DNA from: Caldilineaceae bacterium
Lineage (GTDB): Bacteria; Chloroflexota; Anaerolineae; Caldilineales; Caldilineaceae
Direction of reading: 5' to 3'
DNA: 64,000 nt
Assembly: GCA_020634755.1 (NCBI GenBank)
Contig: JACKBC010000006.1
Span: 62,001-126,000, forward strand
Shown: one piece after another, positions 43,021-52,696 of the stretch
Layout of the letters: the number at the start of each line of letters is the position of its first letter
Numbering within the stretch: position 1 is the stretch's first letter
Notes under the pieces: model-generated
Told to the model about the DNA's origin: nothing
Database searches by the model: none
Seen by the model: only the letters and a program-made list of their open reading frames with translations
Translations under genes and position numbers: made by a program

Positions 43021-43146
43021 GGCTGTCTGAAAAGTCACAATTGGGTCCAAAAACGTTCCGGGAAAGGGCCTATTGCGGATGATGTGACCAGGATTTCGTG
43101 GCCCTTTCCCGGAATGTGACACATCTCAACCACCTTTTCAGACAGC
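43021..43146. repeat. Family E element with insertion-sequence-like ends
   Basis: Terminal inverted repeats GCTGTCTGAAAAG (43022-43034) and CTTTTCAGACAGC (43134-43146). Inside is a perfect 15-bp inverted pair, TTCCGGGAAAGGGCC (43056-43070) and GGCCCTTTCCCGGAA (43100-43114). The GGCTGTCTGAAAAG type of end is typical of insertion sequences. No transposase lies inside, so it is a miniature derivative or solo remnant. Confidence 0.8.
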
Positions 43147-43173
43147 TTCCCAAGCAATGGTGATGAAATTTTA

Positions 43174-43202
43174 TTGACATTGTGAACATATTTGTGATAG
43201 AG
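43174..43202 (+). promoter_or_regulatory. Candidate promoter for the ABC-F gene
   Basis: A consensus -35 TTGACA (43174-43179) with a weaker -10 (GATAGAG region, 43196-43202) at 16-17 bp. It would give a leader of about 365 bases containing element C6 and three hairpins. Confidence 0.45.
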
Positions 43203-43219
43203 TGTTGGCATTAACTATC

Positions 43220-43302
43220 AGTACACCGCAACGGTGTTGGCAAAATAGGCGTCCGTCTAGTTTGTTAAATCCGACTCTATCTCCGGTGATTGCGATCTAC
43301 TG
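43220..43302 (+). repeat. Family C element, copy C6
   Basis: About 82 bp from AGTACACCGCAACGGTG to GTGATTGCGATCTACTG. ACTATC occurs on both sides (43214-43219, 43303-43308), a possible target duplication. Confidence 0.8.
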
Positions 43303-43431
43303 ACTATCGATAACGATTGAATTGCTATTTTTTGAGGTGTATTCCCATGGGTTCCGTGAACACAGATATTTTGTCCATATTCAAATGGGGTGCGCCTATC
43401 TTGTAAGCGGTTCATAGAACTTTGTTAATCG

Positions 43432-43556
43432 CGGCCACGGTGCGCTCTGCCCGTGGCTGTTTTGATTGGGAAGGCTTCTCCCTGCTGGCGGCCACGGTGC
43501 ATTTTGCCCGTGGCCGTTTTGTATTGGGCCGCCCACAGAAAGCGCCTTGTGGGCGG
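43432..43556 (+). promoter_or_regulatory. Three successive hairpins in the ABC-F leader
   Basis: Hairpin 1: CGGCCACGG (43432-43440) with CCGTGGCTG (43451-43459), then TTTTGATT. Hairpin 2: CGGCCACGG (43489-43497) with CCGTGGCCG (43508-43516), then TTTTGTATT. Hairpin 3: CCGCCCACA (43529-43537) with TGTGGGCGG (43548-43556), just before AAAGAGGAGA. The first two have terminator-like T-runs. This resembles attenuators that control antibiotic-resistance ABC-F genes. Confidence 0.6.
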
Positions 43557-43574
43557 ATGCAAAGAGGAGAATTT

Positions 43575-45248
43575 ATGCTTTTAGCGATTGAAAATATTTC
43601 CAAAGCCTTTGGCGACAACCAGGTGCTCAATCACGTTTCATTCAGCCTGGCCTATGGGCAAAAGATTGGGTTGGTGGGGGCCAATGGCGTGGGCAAAAGC
43701 ACGCTGATCAAAATCATCATTGGGGAGCTGGAATCCGATGGCGGCGCCGTGCAGCTGGCCGGCGGCGCCGAGATTGGCTATCTGGCGCAGACGCTCAGCG
43801 GCACGGAAGAAAAGACCATCGAACAGCTGGTTGATCATGCGCTGGGCAACCTGCGCGCCATTGAGGTGCGGCTGCGCACGCTGGAAGTGCACATGGCCCA
43901 ACCCACTGCCGACCTGGACGATCTGCTGGCGGAATATAGCGCGCTGACCGAGCAGTTCGAGCGGCGCGGCGGTTATGAACTGGAGTACCGGCTGGATCAG
44001 GTAATGGCCGGGTTGGGCATTGCGCGGCTGGCGCGCAACCGGCAGGTGGCCACGCTCTCCGGCGGCGAAAAGTCGCGCGTGGGGCTAGCGGCGCTGCTGC
44101 TGGCCGCGCCGGATCTGCTGCTGCTGGATGAGCCGACCAATCATCTGGATTTTGCTGCCCTGGCCTGGCTGGAAGATTATTTGCAGGGATATGGCGGCGG
44201 GGTCATTGTGGTTTCGCATGATCGCCAATTTTTGAACCAGACCGTCAGCGCCATTGTGGAGATTGAGGAACACAGCCGCGAGACCAAGCACTATGCGGGC
44301 AATTATGATTTTTACGCCGAGATCAAGGCGCAGGATCGGCTCAAATGGGTGGAGAGCTACTGGGCGCAGCAGGAGGAAATCTGGGAGCTGCGTAAGATGA
44401 TGAAGAGCAAGGCAAATACCAATGTTTTTGCGCGCGCGCCGCGCGATAACGATAAATTTGCCTATACCTTCAAAGCTGAAAAGAAACAGATTTCGCTTTC
44501 CCGAGACATTCGCTCGGCAGAAGAGCGGCTGCGGCGCATTGAAGAGGACCCGATTCCCAAGCCGCCCAAGGAGCTCAAGATCAATCCCGAATTTGACCCC
44601 GACGCCCTGGTGAGCAAAACGCCGCTTACGGCGTCGCAGCTCACCAAATCATACGGGGGCCACTGCGTGCTCAATGAGGTGGATCTGGCGTTGGGATCGA
44701 CCAGCCGCGTGCTGCTGATTGGGCCCAATGGCGCGGGCAAAAGTACGCTGCTCAAAATCCTGGCCGGGCGCGAGCAGCCTGATAGCGGCGACGTGACCCT
44801 GGCCGCCAGCGTGACCGTGGGACATCTGGATCAGGAGCAAGAGACGCTGGACGTGAGCGGCACGCTCTTTGATGCCTATCGGGGAGCGCGCGTGGGCGAT
44901 TGGGAGGAGCTAAAGGCGGAGCTGCTGGGGTACGGGTTGTTTGTGTATGAAGATCTGCACAAGCCGGCGGCCGCACTCAGCGTGGGGCAAAAGCGCAAGC
45001 TGCAAATTGCCCGTTTAATTGCCCAGGGCGCTAATCTGCTGTTGCTGGACGAACCGACCAATCACGTGAGCCTGGACGTGTTGGAGCAGTTCGAAACGGC
45101 GCTGCTTGAGTTTCCCGGGCCGGTGCTGGCCATTTCGCATGACCGGCGCTTTATCGAGCGCTTTTGTGCCAATGAAAGCCGCGCCGACGTGTGGGAAATG
45201 CGCGATGGAAATTTGCGGCGGGTGACGGAGAAAGTGTGGGAGGCGTAA
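43575..45248 (+). CDS. ABC-F family ATPase (ribosome-protection type)
   Basis: A 557-residue soluble protein with two ABC ATPase domains and no membrane helices. Domain 1: Walker A GANGVGKS (35-42), signature LSGGEKSR, Walker B LLLLDEPTNHLD. The linker between the domains (about 225-345) is helical and charged. Domain 2: GPNGAGKS, signature LSVGQKRK, LLLLDEPTNHVS. The LSVGQ form of the second signature is frequent in antibiotic-resistance ABC-F proteins of the macrolide/Tlr/Ole type. General translation factors of the EttA/Uup type use LSGGE/LSGGQ twice. Ribosome protection is therefore the leading guess. AGGAGA precedes ATG 43575. Confidence 0.88.
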   Translation: MLLAIENISKAFGDNQVLNHVSFSLAYGQKIGLVGANGVGKSTLIKIIIGELESDGGAVQLAGGAEIGYLAQTLSGTEEKTIEQLVDHALGNLRAIEVRLRTLEVHMAQPTADLDDLLAEYSALTEQFERRGGYELEYRLDQVMAGLGIARLARNRQVATLSGGEKSRVGLAALLLAAPDLLLLDEPTNHLDFAALAWLEDYLQGYGGGVIVVSHDRQFLNQTVSAIVEIEEHSRETKHYAGNYDFYAEIKAQDRLKWVESYWAQQEEIWELRKMMKSKANTNVFARAPRDNDKFAYTFKAEKKQISLSRDIRSAEERLRRIEEDPIPKPPKELKINPEFDPDALVSKTPLTASQLTKSYGGHCVLNEVDLALGSTSRVLLIGPNGAGKSTLLKILAGREQPDSGDVTLAASVTVGHLDQEQETLDVSGTLFDAYRGARVGDWEELKAELLGYGLFVYEDLHKPAAALSVGQKRKLQIARLIAQGANLLLLDEPTNHVSLDVLEQFETALLEFPGPVLAISHDRRFIERFCANESRADVWEMRDGNLRRVTEKVWEA

Positions 45249-45858
45249 ACAAGAGGATTCACCGCAAAAGATTGGCTACATGGATAAACGCGGGTGTTTC
45301 CTGAAAGCCATGTTCATCCGCGCAAATCAGCGTACAAATTTTCTGTACACCGCAACGGTGTGGACGAGATAGGCGTCGGCCCCGATAGTGGAATCCGACG
45401 CTATCGCTTGCCGTTGCGCTCTACTGATTTTTGCATGTCCTTGACGGATTTGTAGCGGTGGCGGCGTTCATCTCCGTGGGGTCTTTCAACTGTCACAAAT
45501 TCGTCCCAGATGGTCATATAGGGTTATCCAATAACCATAGCAGAAAACCACAAGCTAATCCAGAAGACCTTTTCAATAGGTATATTTGTTTTTCTGGATT
45601 AGCCATCGTGCAGGCTGCATCGCACGCAAAACAGGGCTGTTCATGCTTTCAATGCGACCCTTTACTAGCTAAACCGAATAGCCTGGCATTACCGCCGTAT
45701 GGCACGCCGCCTGGCCGGAAATCCCTCGTTCGGTCAGGCGGCGATCGGTACATTCCCGTCCCCGGCTTTGGAATAGCAAAGTTTCGCCAGATGCTTTTAT
45801 AACAGCAGCGAACGGCGCCATGATTTCAGCTAGCGGGACAATTTTCATAAGCCCACCC
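45249..45858. other. 610-bp gap after the ABC-F gene
   Basis: Contains family C copy C7; an inverted pair GCTAATCCAGAA / TTCTGGATTAGC (about 45554-45565, 45592-45603); and a GC-rich pair CGCCGCCTGGCCG / CGGTCAGGCGGCG (about 45706-45744) that may act as a terminator. A 123-codon frame at 45431-45802 spans these palindromes and is not accepted as a gene. Confidence 0.55.
45343..45426 (+). repeat. Family C element, copy C7
   Basis: From CTGTACACCGCAACGGTG to GCCGTTGCGCTCTACTG. The internal stem GATAGGCGTCGG / CCGACGCTATC is nearly perfect here. ATTTT flanks both ends (45338-45342, 45427-45431). No plus-strand gene follows closely, the exception among the copies. Confidence 0.8.
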
Positions 45859-47031
45859 CTAGCGTTTGCCTATCCCGCGCCCAATGGTCGTAACAATATC
45901 ACAAAAGAAGGGCGCCGGATCGCGTCGCGACCAAACCGCATAGCCACCAATGCCGCGCCAGGAACGCAGCCAGTCGCGCAGCGTCAGTTCACCGCGTCGC
46001 CAATAGTGGAAGGCCGAGCGGGCGTCATAGTGCAGATGCACCCATTTGACCGGCTGGCCACCCTGCTGCAAATTGGGCGGCAGCGGCGCACCAATGGCGC
46101 TGCAATACGCGGCATAATGCAGCGCCACACCGCCGGCTTCGGCAATGGCCGAGCGCACGGTGGGCCGCCCCACATTCACCTCCATAATGAAATAGTCTCC
46201 GCTAATGGCATCCTGCTTTAACTCCATATAGCCCAATCCATGATAGCCCACGCGGCGGAAAAGCGTAAGCGCCACGTTGCGCACCGTATCGTTTATACAC
46301 GCCTCCCCCAGCGAACTGGAGCCGGCGCCGGGCGGCCATTGGCGCAATTTGCGCGCCGTAAAATCGACCAGCGATTCGCCCTCGGCGTTAAAATAGCAGT
46401 TGCATGAATAAAGATTGGACTCTGGTCCGGCCACCCATTGCTGCAAAATGAGCGGACTCGTCCATTGTGCACATTGATCGTACAGCGGCAAAAGCTGGTC
46501 GGCGCTCGCCACTTGATAAACTTTATGGTGCGTCTGTTTGGTCCAAGCCGGCGTGCGTTTGGGCGGCTTGAGCACGCACGGAAACGGCATTGCAGCCGCT
46601 GCCCGTTCTGCATCGGCCCGGCTGTGCAAAAAGCGCGTGGGCGCAATGGGCAGCGCCTGCTGTTGGGCATATGTGTAAAAAGCGACTTTGTCCAGCAACA
46701 TGGCCAGCGTGGGGTGGGGCGGCAGCAGCACATGATAATAGGGCCGCAGTAGGTCCCGATGTGTTGAAATGTGCCAGACGCTCATATCGCTGCACGGAAT
46801 TAGCACGCCTTTCTGCGGGAGCGTGGGGCCAAGCGCGCAGAGCGTTTGGATAAAATCGCTGCTCTGCGTATCGGCAAAGAGAATCTGTTGGCATACGTTG
46901 GTCTTGCAGCAATAATGTGCGGGCCGCGCGGCAATGGCAATGACGGGAACGGCGTGCGCCGCCAGAATGCGCGCCGCCTGAATACCGGGTAGCGAATCGA
47001 GACCAATAATAATTGCAGGTGGGCGGTTCAC
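45859..47031 (-). CDS. ATP-grasp domain protein
   Basis: About 390 residues with the start as given. An N-terminal Rossmann-like part is AIIIGLDSLPGIQAARIL. Central ATP-grasp blocks follow: FPCVLKPPKRTPAW, LILQQWVAGPESNLYSCNCYFNAEG and the metal-binding end LGYMELKQDAISGDYFIMEVNVGRPTVRSAIAEAGG. The type resembles carbamoyl-phosphate-synthase-like ATP-grasp ligases acting on peptides or carbohydrates. The product is unknown. The start is uncertain: GTG 47031 is used because the further upstream ATG (47163) would make the protein read through a tandem hairpin repeat. No strong ribosome site. Its neighbour at 47224 is divergent. Confidence 0.75.
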   Translation of the reverse strand: MNRPPAIIIGLDSLPGIQAARILAAHAVPVIAIAARPAHYCCKTNVCQQILFADTQSSDFIQTLCALGPTLPQKGVLIPCSDMSVWHISTHRDLLRPYYHVLLPPHPTLAMLLDKVAFYTYAQQQALPIAPTRFLHSRADAERAAAAMPFPCVLKPPKRTPAWTKQTHHKVYQVASADQLLPLYDQCAQWTSPLILQQWVAGPESNLYSCNCYFNAEGESLVDFTARKLRQWPPGAGSSSLGEACINDTVRNVALTLFRRVGYHGLGYMELKQDAISGDYFIMEVNVGRPTVRSAIAEAGGVALHYAAYCSAIGAPLPPNLQQGGQPVKWVHLHYDARSAFHYWRRGELTLRDWLRSWRGIGGYAVWSRRDPAPFFCDIVTTIGRGIGKR

Positions 47032-47050
47032 TGGATGAGCACTTGGATGC

Positions 47051-47121
47051 TGGATACGCAGCGCCGTTCTCTGCGTATGTGGTCTGATGGATACGCAGCG
47101 CCATCCTCTGCGTATGTGGCT
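47051..47121. repeat. Tandem 37-bp hairpin repeat between divergent genes
   Basis: Two copies of a unit GGATACGCAGCGCC...CTCTGCGTATGTGG at about 47051 and 47088. Each is an ATACGCAG/CTGCGTAT hairpin, flanked by GAGCACTTGG (47037-47046) and GAGCACTGG (47122-47130). Confidence 0.7.
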
Positions 47122-47223
47122 GAGCACTGGAAAGACAAAGTGGGCAGCAGCGCTCGCCCTCATCTTTGACTCCCAATCGCCATGTCTTCGTATCTTTGCC
47201 AAAGCTTGTAGTACAATAGTCCT

Positions 47224-48465
47224 ATGTCGTTTACGGAATTTAGCCGCGATCTCAATCGATTTGTGCGCGTGGCGGGCAAGCAAGCCCCAGCTGCGCAGTT
47301 TTTGAATTGTATGTTGGCGCAGCACAGTCTGCCGGTGGTGAATCGCGTCAACGAGCTGTCGTCTGCTGACGACTATCTGCTCGTGGATCCCTCACTGGCC
47401 GTGATTGAGCCGGCGGTGGGTGAACATGTGGCTGCACCCGATCCACGCTTGGGATATGCAGGCTATAGTGCACAGCAGCGTTTTGAGCTGCTGGCGTGGC
47501 TGATGAATCCAACGGAGCCAGCTGCGCCTGCGTTTCAACAGCTCTATTTGGCGCATCTAGAAACATGTTTATTTGAACCGAACGATAGCGATGATGTGCT
47601 GCTGGCATTGCGCCATCTGCAAACCGCTGCGCCCTGGCGCGCAAATGAGAGCCTACAGCGCGCGATCTTATTGGGATATTGGCTAAAACAGGACGGCGAC
47701 GGGCTGACCAAATGGCTGGCGGCGGGACAGATTCATGCGCGTACGCTGGGCGTGGCGCTGGGCATGGCCGCTCTGTTAGCACAGCCGCTTTCGCCCGAGT
47801 TGTTGTCGTCAATCTGGAGCTGCTGGCGGGGTCCTAAAACCGTTCCGCCCATGCCCATTGTGGCCCAGCGCCTGCTTTCACTCACCACCACGCTGGGGGA
47901 AGAGCCGCTGGCGCATGCCCTGGCGCAATTGACGGATGAAGAGCAGCAGCCAAAGCCGTGGCGCGGTCTGCATCGCGATCTGCGCATTGCGTTGCCCCAG
48001 CCCGATCTGCGCGCGGCGCTAGCGCCGCTGCTGGACGAAATGGCCGCCGGCGTAGGCGATGTGGACGTACTCGGCGCGGCGGAGAAAGCGGTTGACCTCA
48101 ACGACCCACAAAGCAACGCCCTCAGCGCAGCAGGCAACGACAATGCTAAAGGCGCAAAAGCGCGTAAATCTGCCAAAGAGGCCACTACCAATGAGGCGCA
48201 ATGGCTGCTGATGTTGGAATTCGGCCACAGTCGTTCCGAATACTTTGACTATGTGTTGCATCGGGCTCGCCTGCTGCCCAGCTTTATGCAAATTATGGAC
48301 GAAGACCGCCAAATTGTCTACCGCGTTCACTTCCGCAAGCGCGATATGCGCACCTTCTGGCGGATGTGGGACTATGTGCAAAATTGGTCCAATACGCATG
48401 TTTATCTCCACGGCAAAGAGCTGGAAAAGTGGAAGATTTGGCCGTATTCGCAATATATGAAATAA
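47224..48465 (+). CDS. Unknown protein paired with a Ycf46-like ATPase
   Basis: A 413-residue soluble protein. I recognise no named family. The N-terminal half is helical. A low-complexity Ala/Lys/Asn-rich linker lies at about 295-325, and the C-terminal 80 residues are well structured and aromatic (EYFDYVLHRARLLPSFMQIMDEDRQIVYRVHFRKRDMRTFWRMWDYV...). It may be a substrate-binding or adaptor partner for the AAA ATPase that begins 44 bases downstream. No ribosome site is visible. TACAAT (47212-47217) ends 6 bases before ATG, so the message may be leaderless. Confidence 0.7.
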   Translation: MSFTEFSRDLNRFVRVAGKQAPAAQFLNCMLAQHSLPVVNRVNELSSADDYLLVDPSLAVIEPAVGEHVAAPDPRLGYAGYSAQQRFELLAWLMNPTEPAAPAFQQLYLAHLETCLFEPNDSDDVLLALRHLQTAAPWRANESLQRAILLGYWLKQDGDGLTKWLAAGQIHARTLGVALGMAALLAQPLSPELLSSIWSCWRGPKTVPPMPIVAQRLLSLTTTLGEEPLAHALAQLTDEEQQPKPWRGLHRDLRIALPQPDLRAALAPLLDEMAAGVGDVDVLGAAEKAVDLNDPQSNALSAAGNDNAKGAKARKSAKEATTNEAQWLLMLEFGHSRSEYFDYVLHRARLLPSFMQIMDEDRQIVYRVHFRKRDMRTFWRMWDYVQNWSNTHVYLHGKELEKWKIWPYSQYMK

Positions 48466-48509
48466 CTGAGGGATAGAGACCCTCTTTTCTGATCTAAAGG
48501 AAATGCGCT

Positions 48510-49994
<1,485 letters not shown>

Positions 49995-50055
49995 TGCAGA
50001 CGCCCTTTCGCGTTGGCTCTCTTCGCTGTGGTGGTCGCGCTGGAAAAAGATAATT

Positions 50056-50149
50056 AGTACACCGCAACGGTGTTGGCGATATAGGCGTCGGTCTCGATTG
50101 GTGAATCCGCCATCTCTCTTATCGTTCTCTCTTAGCGTTGCGATCTACG
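50056..50149 (+). repeat. Family C element, copy C8 (94 bp)
   Basis: AGTACACCGCAACGGTG to GCGTTGCGATCTACG, with about 12 extra bases near the right end. The exact 7-bp repeat GATAATT abuts both ends (50049-50055, 50150-50156). It lies 90 bp upstream of the tRNA gene, same strand. Confidence 0.85.
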
Positions 50150-50186
50150 GATAATTGAAATAGCACCATCAAAAAAGAATCAAAAT

Positions 50187-50216
50187 TTGACAATACGGCC
50201 CGTATTGTCATATACT
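50187..50216 (+). promoter_or_regulatory. tRNA-Asn promoter with a 23-bp palindrome in the spacer
   Basis: TTGACA (50187-50192), an 18-bp spacer, then TATACT (50211-50216), 23 bp upstream of the tRNA. A perfect palindrome (TGACAATACGG, C, CCGTATTGTCA; 50188-50210) overlaps the -35 and the whole spacer. It looks like a regulator-binding site. Confidence 0.6.
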
Positions 50217-50238
50217 ATATAAGTTGTCGAAACAGTGG

Positions 50239-50314
<76 letters not shown>

Positions 50315-50635
50315 AATAGAAAATTGATCAAGAATCCCTTTGGTGGTTGTATTCTTTTACAGCTGTCAAAGGGATTCTTCTTTATATGCCCAAATTTTGA
50401 ATATTCAGTATAGAAACCGGATTATTCGCGCCAAGCGAGCATGATAATTGGCACACGTTGGAATAACCTGAATAAAATGTAGACAAAGCGTGGGAACTGG
50501 GACCAATTTGCTTTTTATGTAGACATAAGGGTATAATTTTCTTCCATAATAATGGAAACCAATGGGCATCCTGCAATATATGTGGAAGTCTTCATATGCT
50601 AGCCTATCCCAACACCCTGACTATGTAGCTACTCA
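50315..50635. other. Gap between tRNA-Asn and the TPR-LuxR gene
   Basis: 321 bp: the tRNA terminator, then a candidate promoter with TTGCTT (50508-50513), an 18-bp spacer and TATAAT (50532-50537), facing the regulator gene. No gene seen. Confidence 0.55.
50330..50384 (+). terminator. Terminator after tRNA-Asn
   Basis: AAGAATCCCTTTG (50330-50342) and CAAAGGGATTCTT (50367-50379) form a perfect 13-bp stem followed by CTTTA. Confidence 0.75.
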
Positions 50636-52363
50636 ATGGATAATTCTCTCGCCGCACTTGAAAGTCGGCTGCAGAACACTGTTAATCTGCTTGAGCGGAT
50701 TGATCTCCTCAACCAAATTGGTGAGACCGTACGCTACACTGACCCCGAGCGCATGTTAGCAGTCGCCACAGAGGCGCAAACGCTGCTGGATAGAAGTCCG
50801 CGTCAGTCTCGGCCCTATTTGCGCAGCTACGGGATTAGCCTGGAACTCCTCGGCTATTATTACTTCTTACGCGGCGACTTTGAAACTGCGTACGACCACT
50901 ATCAGTCCGCCATCCACTATTTTATCCAAATCTATGATGACGCCAGTCGCTGTTACGCTTGGACGTATAGCTGCTTGTGCCAGACGTATTTAGGGCGCTG
51001 GGCAGACGCCATGGAAGAAGCTGTGGCTTGTCTGGATTTAGCCGTGGCCATTGGCGACCGCATCAGTGAATCCAAGCTGTGGCTGGTCATGGGGACCACA
51101 TATGCGCGCAGTGGAGACCACATGCGCAGCATCGATGCATTTAGCAAAGCGCTACAAATCGCCAAGGAGATTCAAGAGCCACAAGAACAGATCGCGGCGT
51201 TGCGCAATCTGGCGGATGCGTATATTGGGGCTGGGCAGTATGCAGATGGCGTTATATATGCCAATCAAGCGCTGGCGTTAAGCCAAGAGCATCATATCCA
51301 GCTTGAGATTGGCCATATCTTGTTTACGTTGGCGCAGGGATATTATGGTCAGAAGAATTTTGATGACGCGCTTGAGACGTACCGTCAATGCTATGAGCGG
51401 TCGCCCCAATCTGAAGCATTGCGGGCCAAAAGCCTGATGGGCCAAGGGCAAGTATATCTAGCATGGCAGCGCAGTGAGGAAGCCCTGACGCATCTATTGC
51501 AGGCGCTGCCATTGATTCAAGCTACGCAGGTCCAGCCGGAATGGTGTGAATGTCATCAGGCTCTGGCTGATGCATACGCACAGCAAGGTGACTGGCGTAA
51601 TGCCTACCAACATCAGATGCAGTTTCACAGATGCCGGGATACGCTCTTCAACACCCAATCCGATCTGCGCCTGAAGATGCTGGAAGTGACCTTCCGCACT
51701 GAAGAAGCTTACCGGCAGGCCGATCAGTCACAGCGCCAAGCGCAAGCACTGGAGGCGCAGCTAAAGCAGCAAATGCGCGAACTGAAGACGCAGATTGAGG
51801 CGGAAGTAGAGCGGCGCCGACGCGGTGAAGACGAAAAGAACAATCTTATTGATGTGGCTCGCAAACAAGGCGAACAGCTACAAAATCTGACTCAGTGGAT
51901 GGTCTCGCAGCAGTTGCCCCATCACCAAAGTACAATTCGGGCGCTTTTTGAAGGCTATTCACAAAACATCCAATTATTAGCATTTCATATTGACGCGGCT
52001 ATGCAGAAATATCAAGGCGCCAACGCCGCAGAATTGGATGCTAGCATGGGCGAGCAATTAAATCTTGCTTCTGCCATTATCAAGCAAATACAAAATACCA
52101 TGCGTTCCATTGCCAACAAGTCGCCAGATGACGAACCGCAGTCGTTTATGGATAGCGCCGGACTTGTGCATCTGCTGTCGAACCGCGAACGAGATGTTTT
52201 GCGGCTGTTGGCTCAGGGCGAATCTACCAAAGAGATCAGCCAGATGCTGCATGTGACTGAGGGCACTGTGCGTACGTATCGTTATCGCATTATGCAGAAA
52301 TTAGATATTACGGACGTCGCTAGACTCATCCATTTTGCTGTTCGCCATCAGGACGCGCTATAG
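50636..52363 (+). CDS. TPR-containing LuxR-type regulator
   Basis: A 575-residue protein. Tandem tetratricopeptide repeats fill about residues 50-350 (for example GDHMRSIDAFSKALQIAKEIQEPQEQIAALRNLADAYIGAGQYADGVIYANQAL). A coiled coil follows (about 350-410, YRQADQSQRQAQALEAQLKQQMRELKTQIEAEVERRRRGEDEK) and then a LuxR/GerE helix-turn-helix (about 512-570, LLSNRERDVLRLLAQGESTKEISQMLHVTEGTVRTYRYRIMQKL). It lacks the large STAND ATPase of MalT-type activators. It is likely a DNA-binding regulator that senses a protein partner through the TPRs. ATG 50636 has no ribosome site, and an in-frame stop lies just upstream. Confidence 0.87.
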   Translation: MDNSLAALESRLQNTVNLLERIDLLNQIGETVRYTDPERMLAVATEAQTLLDRSPRQSRPYLRSYGISLELLGYYYFLRGDFETAYDHYQSAIHYFIQIYDDASRCYAWTYSCLCQTYLGRWADAMEEAVACLDLAVAIGDRISESKLWLVMGTTYARSGDHMRSIDAFSKALQIAKEIQEPQEQIAALRNLADAYIGAGQYADGVIYANQALALSQEHHIQLEIGHILFTLAQGYYGQKNFDDALETYRQCYERSPQSEALRAKSLMGQGQVYLAWQRSEEALTHLLQALPLIQATQVQPEWCECHQALADAYAQQGDWRNAYQHQMQFHRCRDTLFNTQSDLRLKMLEVTFRTEEAYRQADQSQRQAQALEAQLKQQMRELKTQIEAEVERRRRGEDEKNNLIDVARKQGEQLQNLTQWMVSQQLPHHQSTIRALFEGYSQNIQLLAFHIDAAMQKYQGANAAELDASMGEQLNLASAIIKQIQNTMRSIANKSPDDEPQSFMDSAGLVHLLSNRERDVLRLLAQGESTKEISQMLHVTEGTVRTYRYRIMQKLDITDVARLIHFAVRHQDAL

Positions 52364-52696
52364 GTTTAGTCAAACCAAGTTTCCCTCCCTGTTAAACTTC
52401 CTCTTTTCCCCTGATTCCACAGCCCATTATTATTCACCAGCGAAACGAATGGCTTGGCGCGTTGTGCGCCTATCTCCAGTTAACGCCCGCAATATTGGGG
52501 CCGGTTCACTTTGCCGGACCAATACTGTTCACACAAATTCTGTATATGTGGCGTGAAAATGCAACAATTGTTACAAGTATAGACAATTTTGTTATGTTAT
52601 GCAGACAGACAAGGAAGCACTTTTTATGTATGATTAGTCGATCAATGTAGCAGACCAATCTTATCCAAATCAACCCCCTAGATTGGAGAACCAGGA
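52364..52696. other. Gap between the TPR-LuxR and HAD genes
   Basis: 333 bp. One imperfect inverted pair, CAATATTGGGGCCGG / CCGGACCAATACTG (about 52490-52528). Otherwise AT-rich with no gene; the promoter for the HAD gene probably lies in the last 150 bp. GGAGAACCAGGA precedes its ATG. Confidence 0.5.

Larger units (their letters stand above)
42944..43574. other. 631-bp gap and leader upstream of the ABC-F gene
   Basis: Contains family E element (43021-43146), a candidate promoter (TTGACA 43174-43179), family C copy C6, and three successive GC-rich hairpins just before the ABC-F ribosome site. An in-frame 51-codon upstream extension of the ABC-F frame lies on the hairpins and is judged non-coding. 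Confidence 0.7.

Noticed and set aside
43422..43574. 51-codon in-frame extension of the ABC-F gene
   Set aside because: It encodes two similar peptides only because it lies on repeated hairpins. A strong ribosome site stands before the ATG at 43575, where the normal ABC-F start begins.
45431..45802. 123-codon plus-strand frame after the ABC-F gene
   Set aside because: It spans two inverted repeats and the end of element C7, has no ribosome site and no recognisable domain.
47032..47325. N-terminal extension of the ATP-grasp protein
   Set aside because: It runs through the tandem 37-bp hairpins and, in its longest form, overlaps the divergent gene at 47224.
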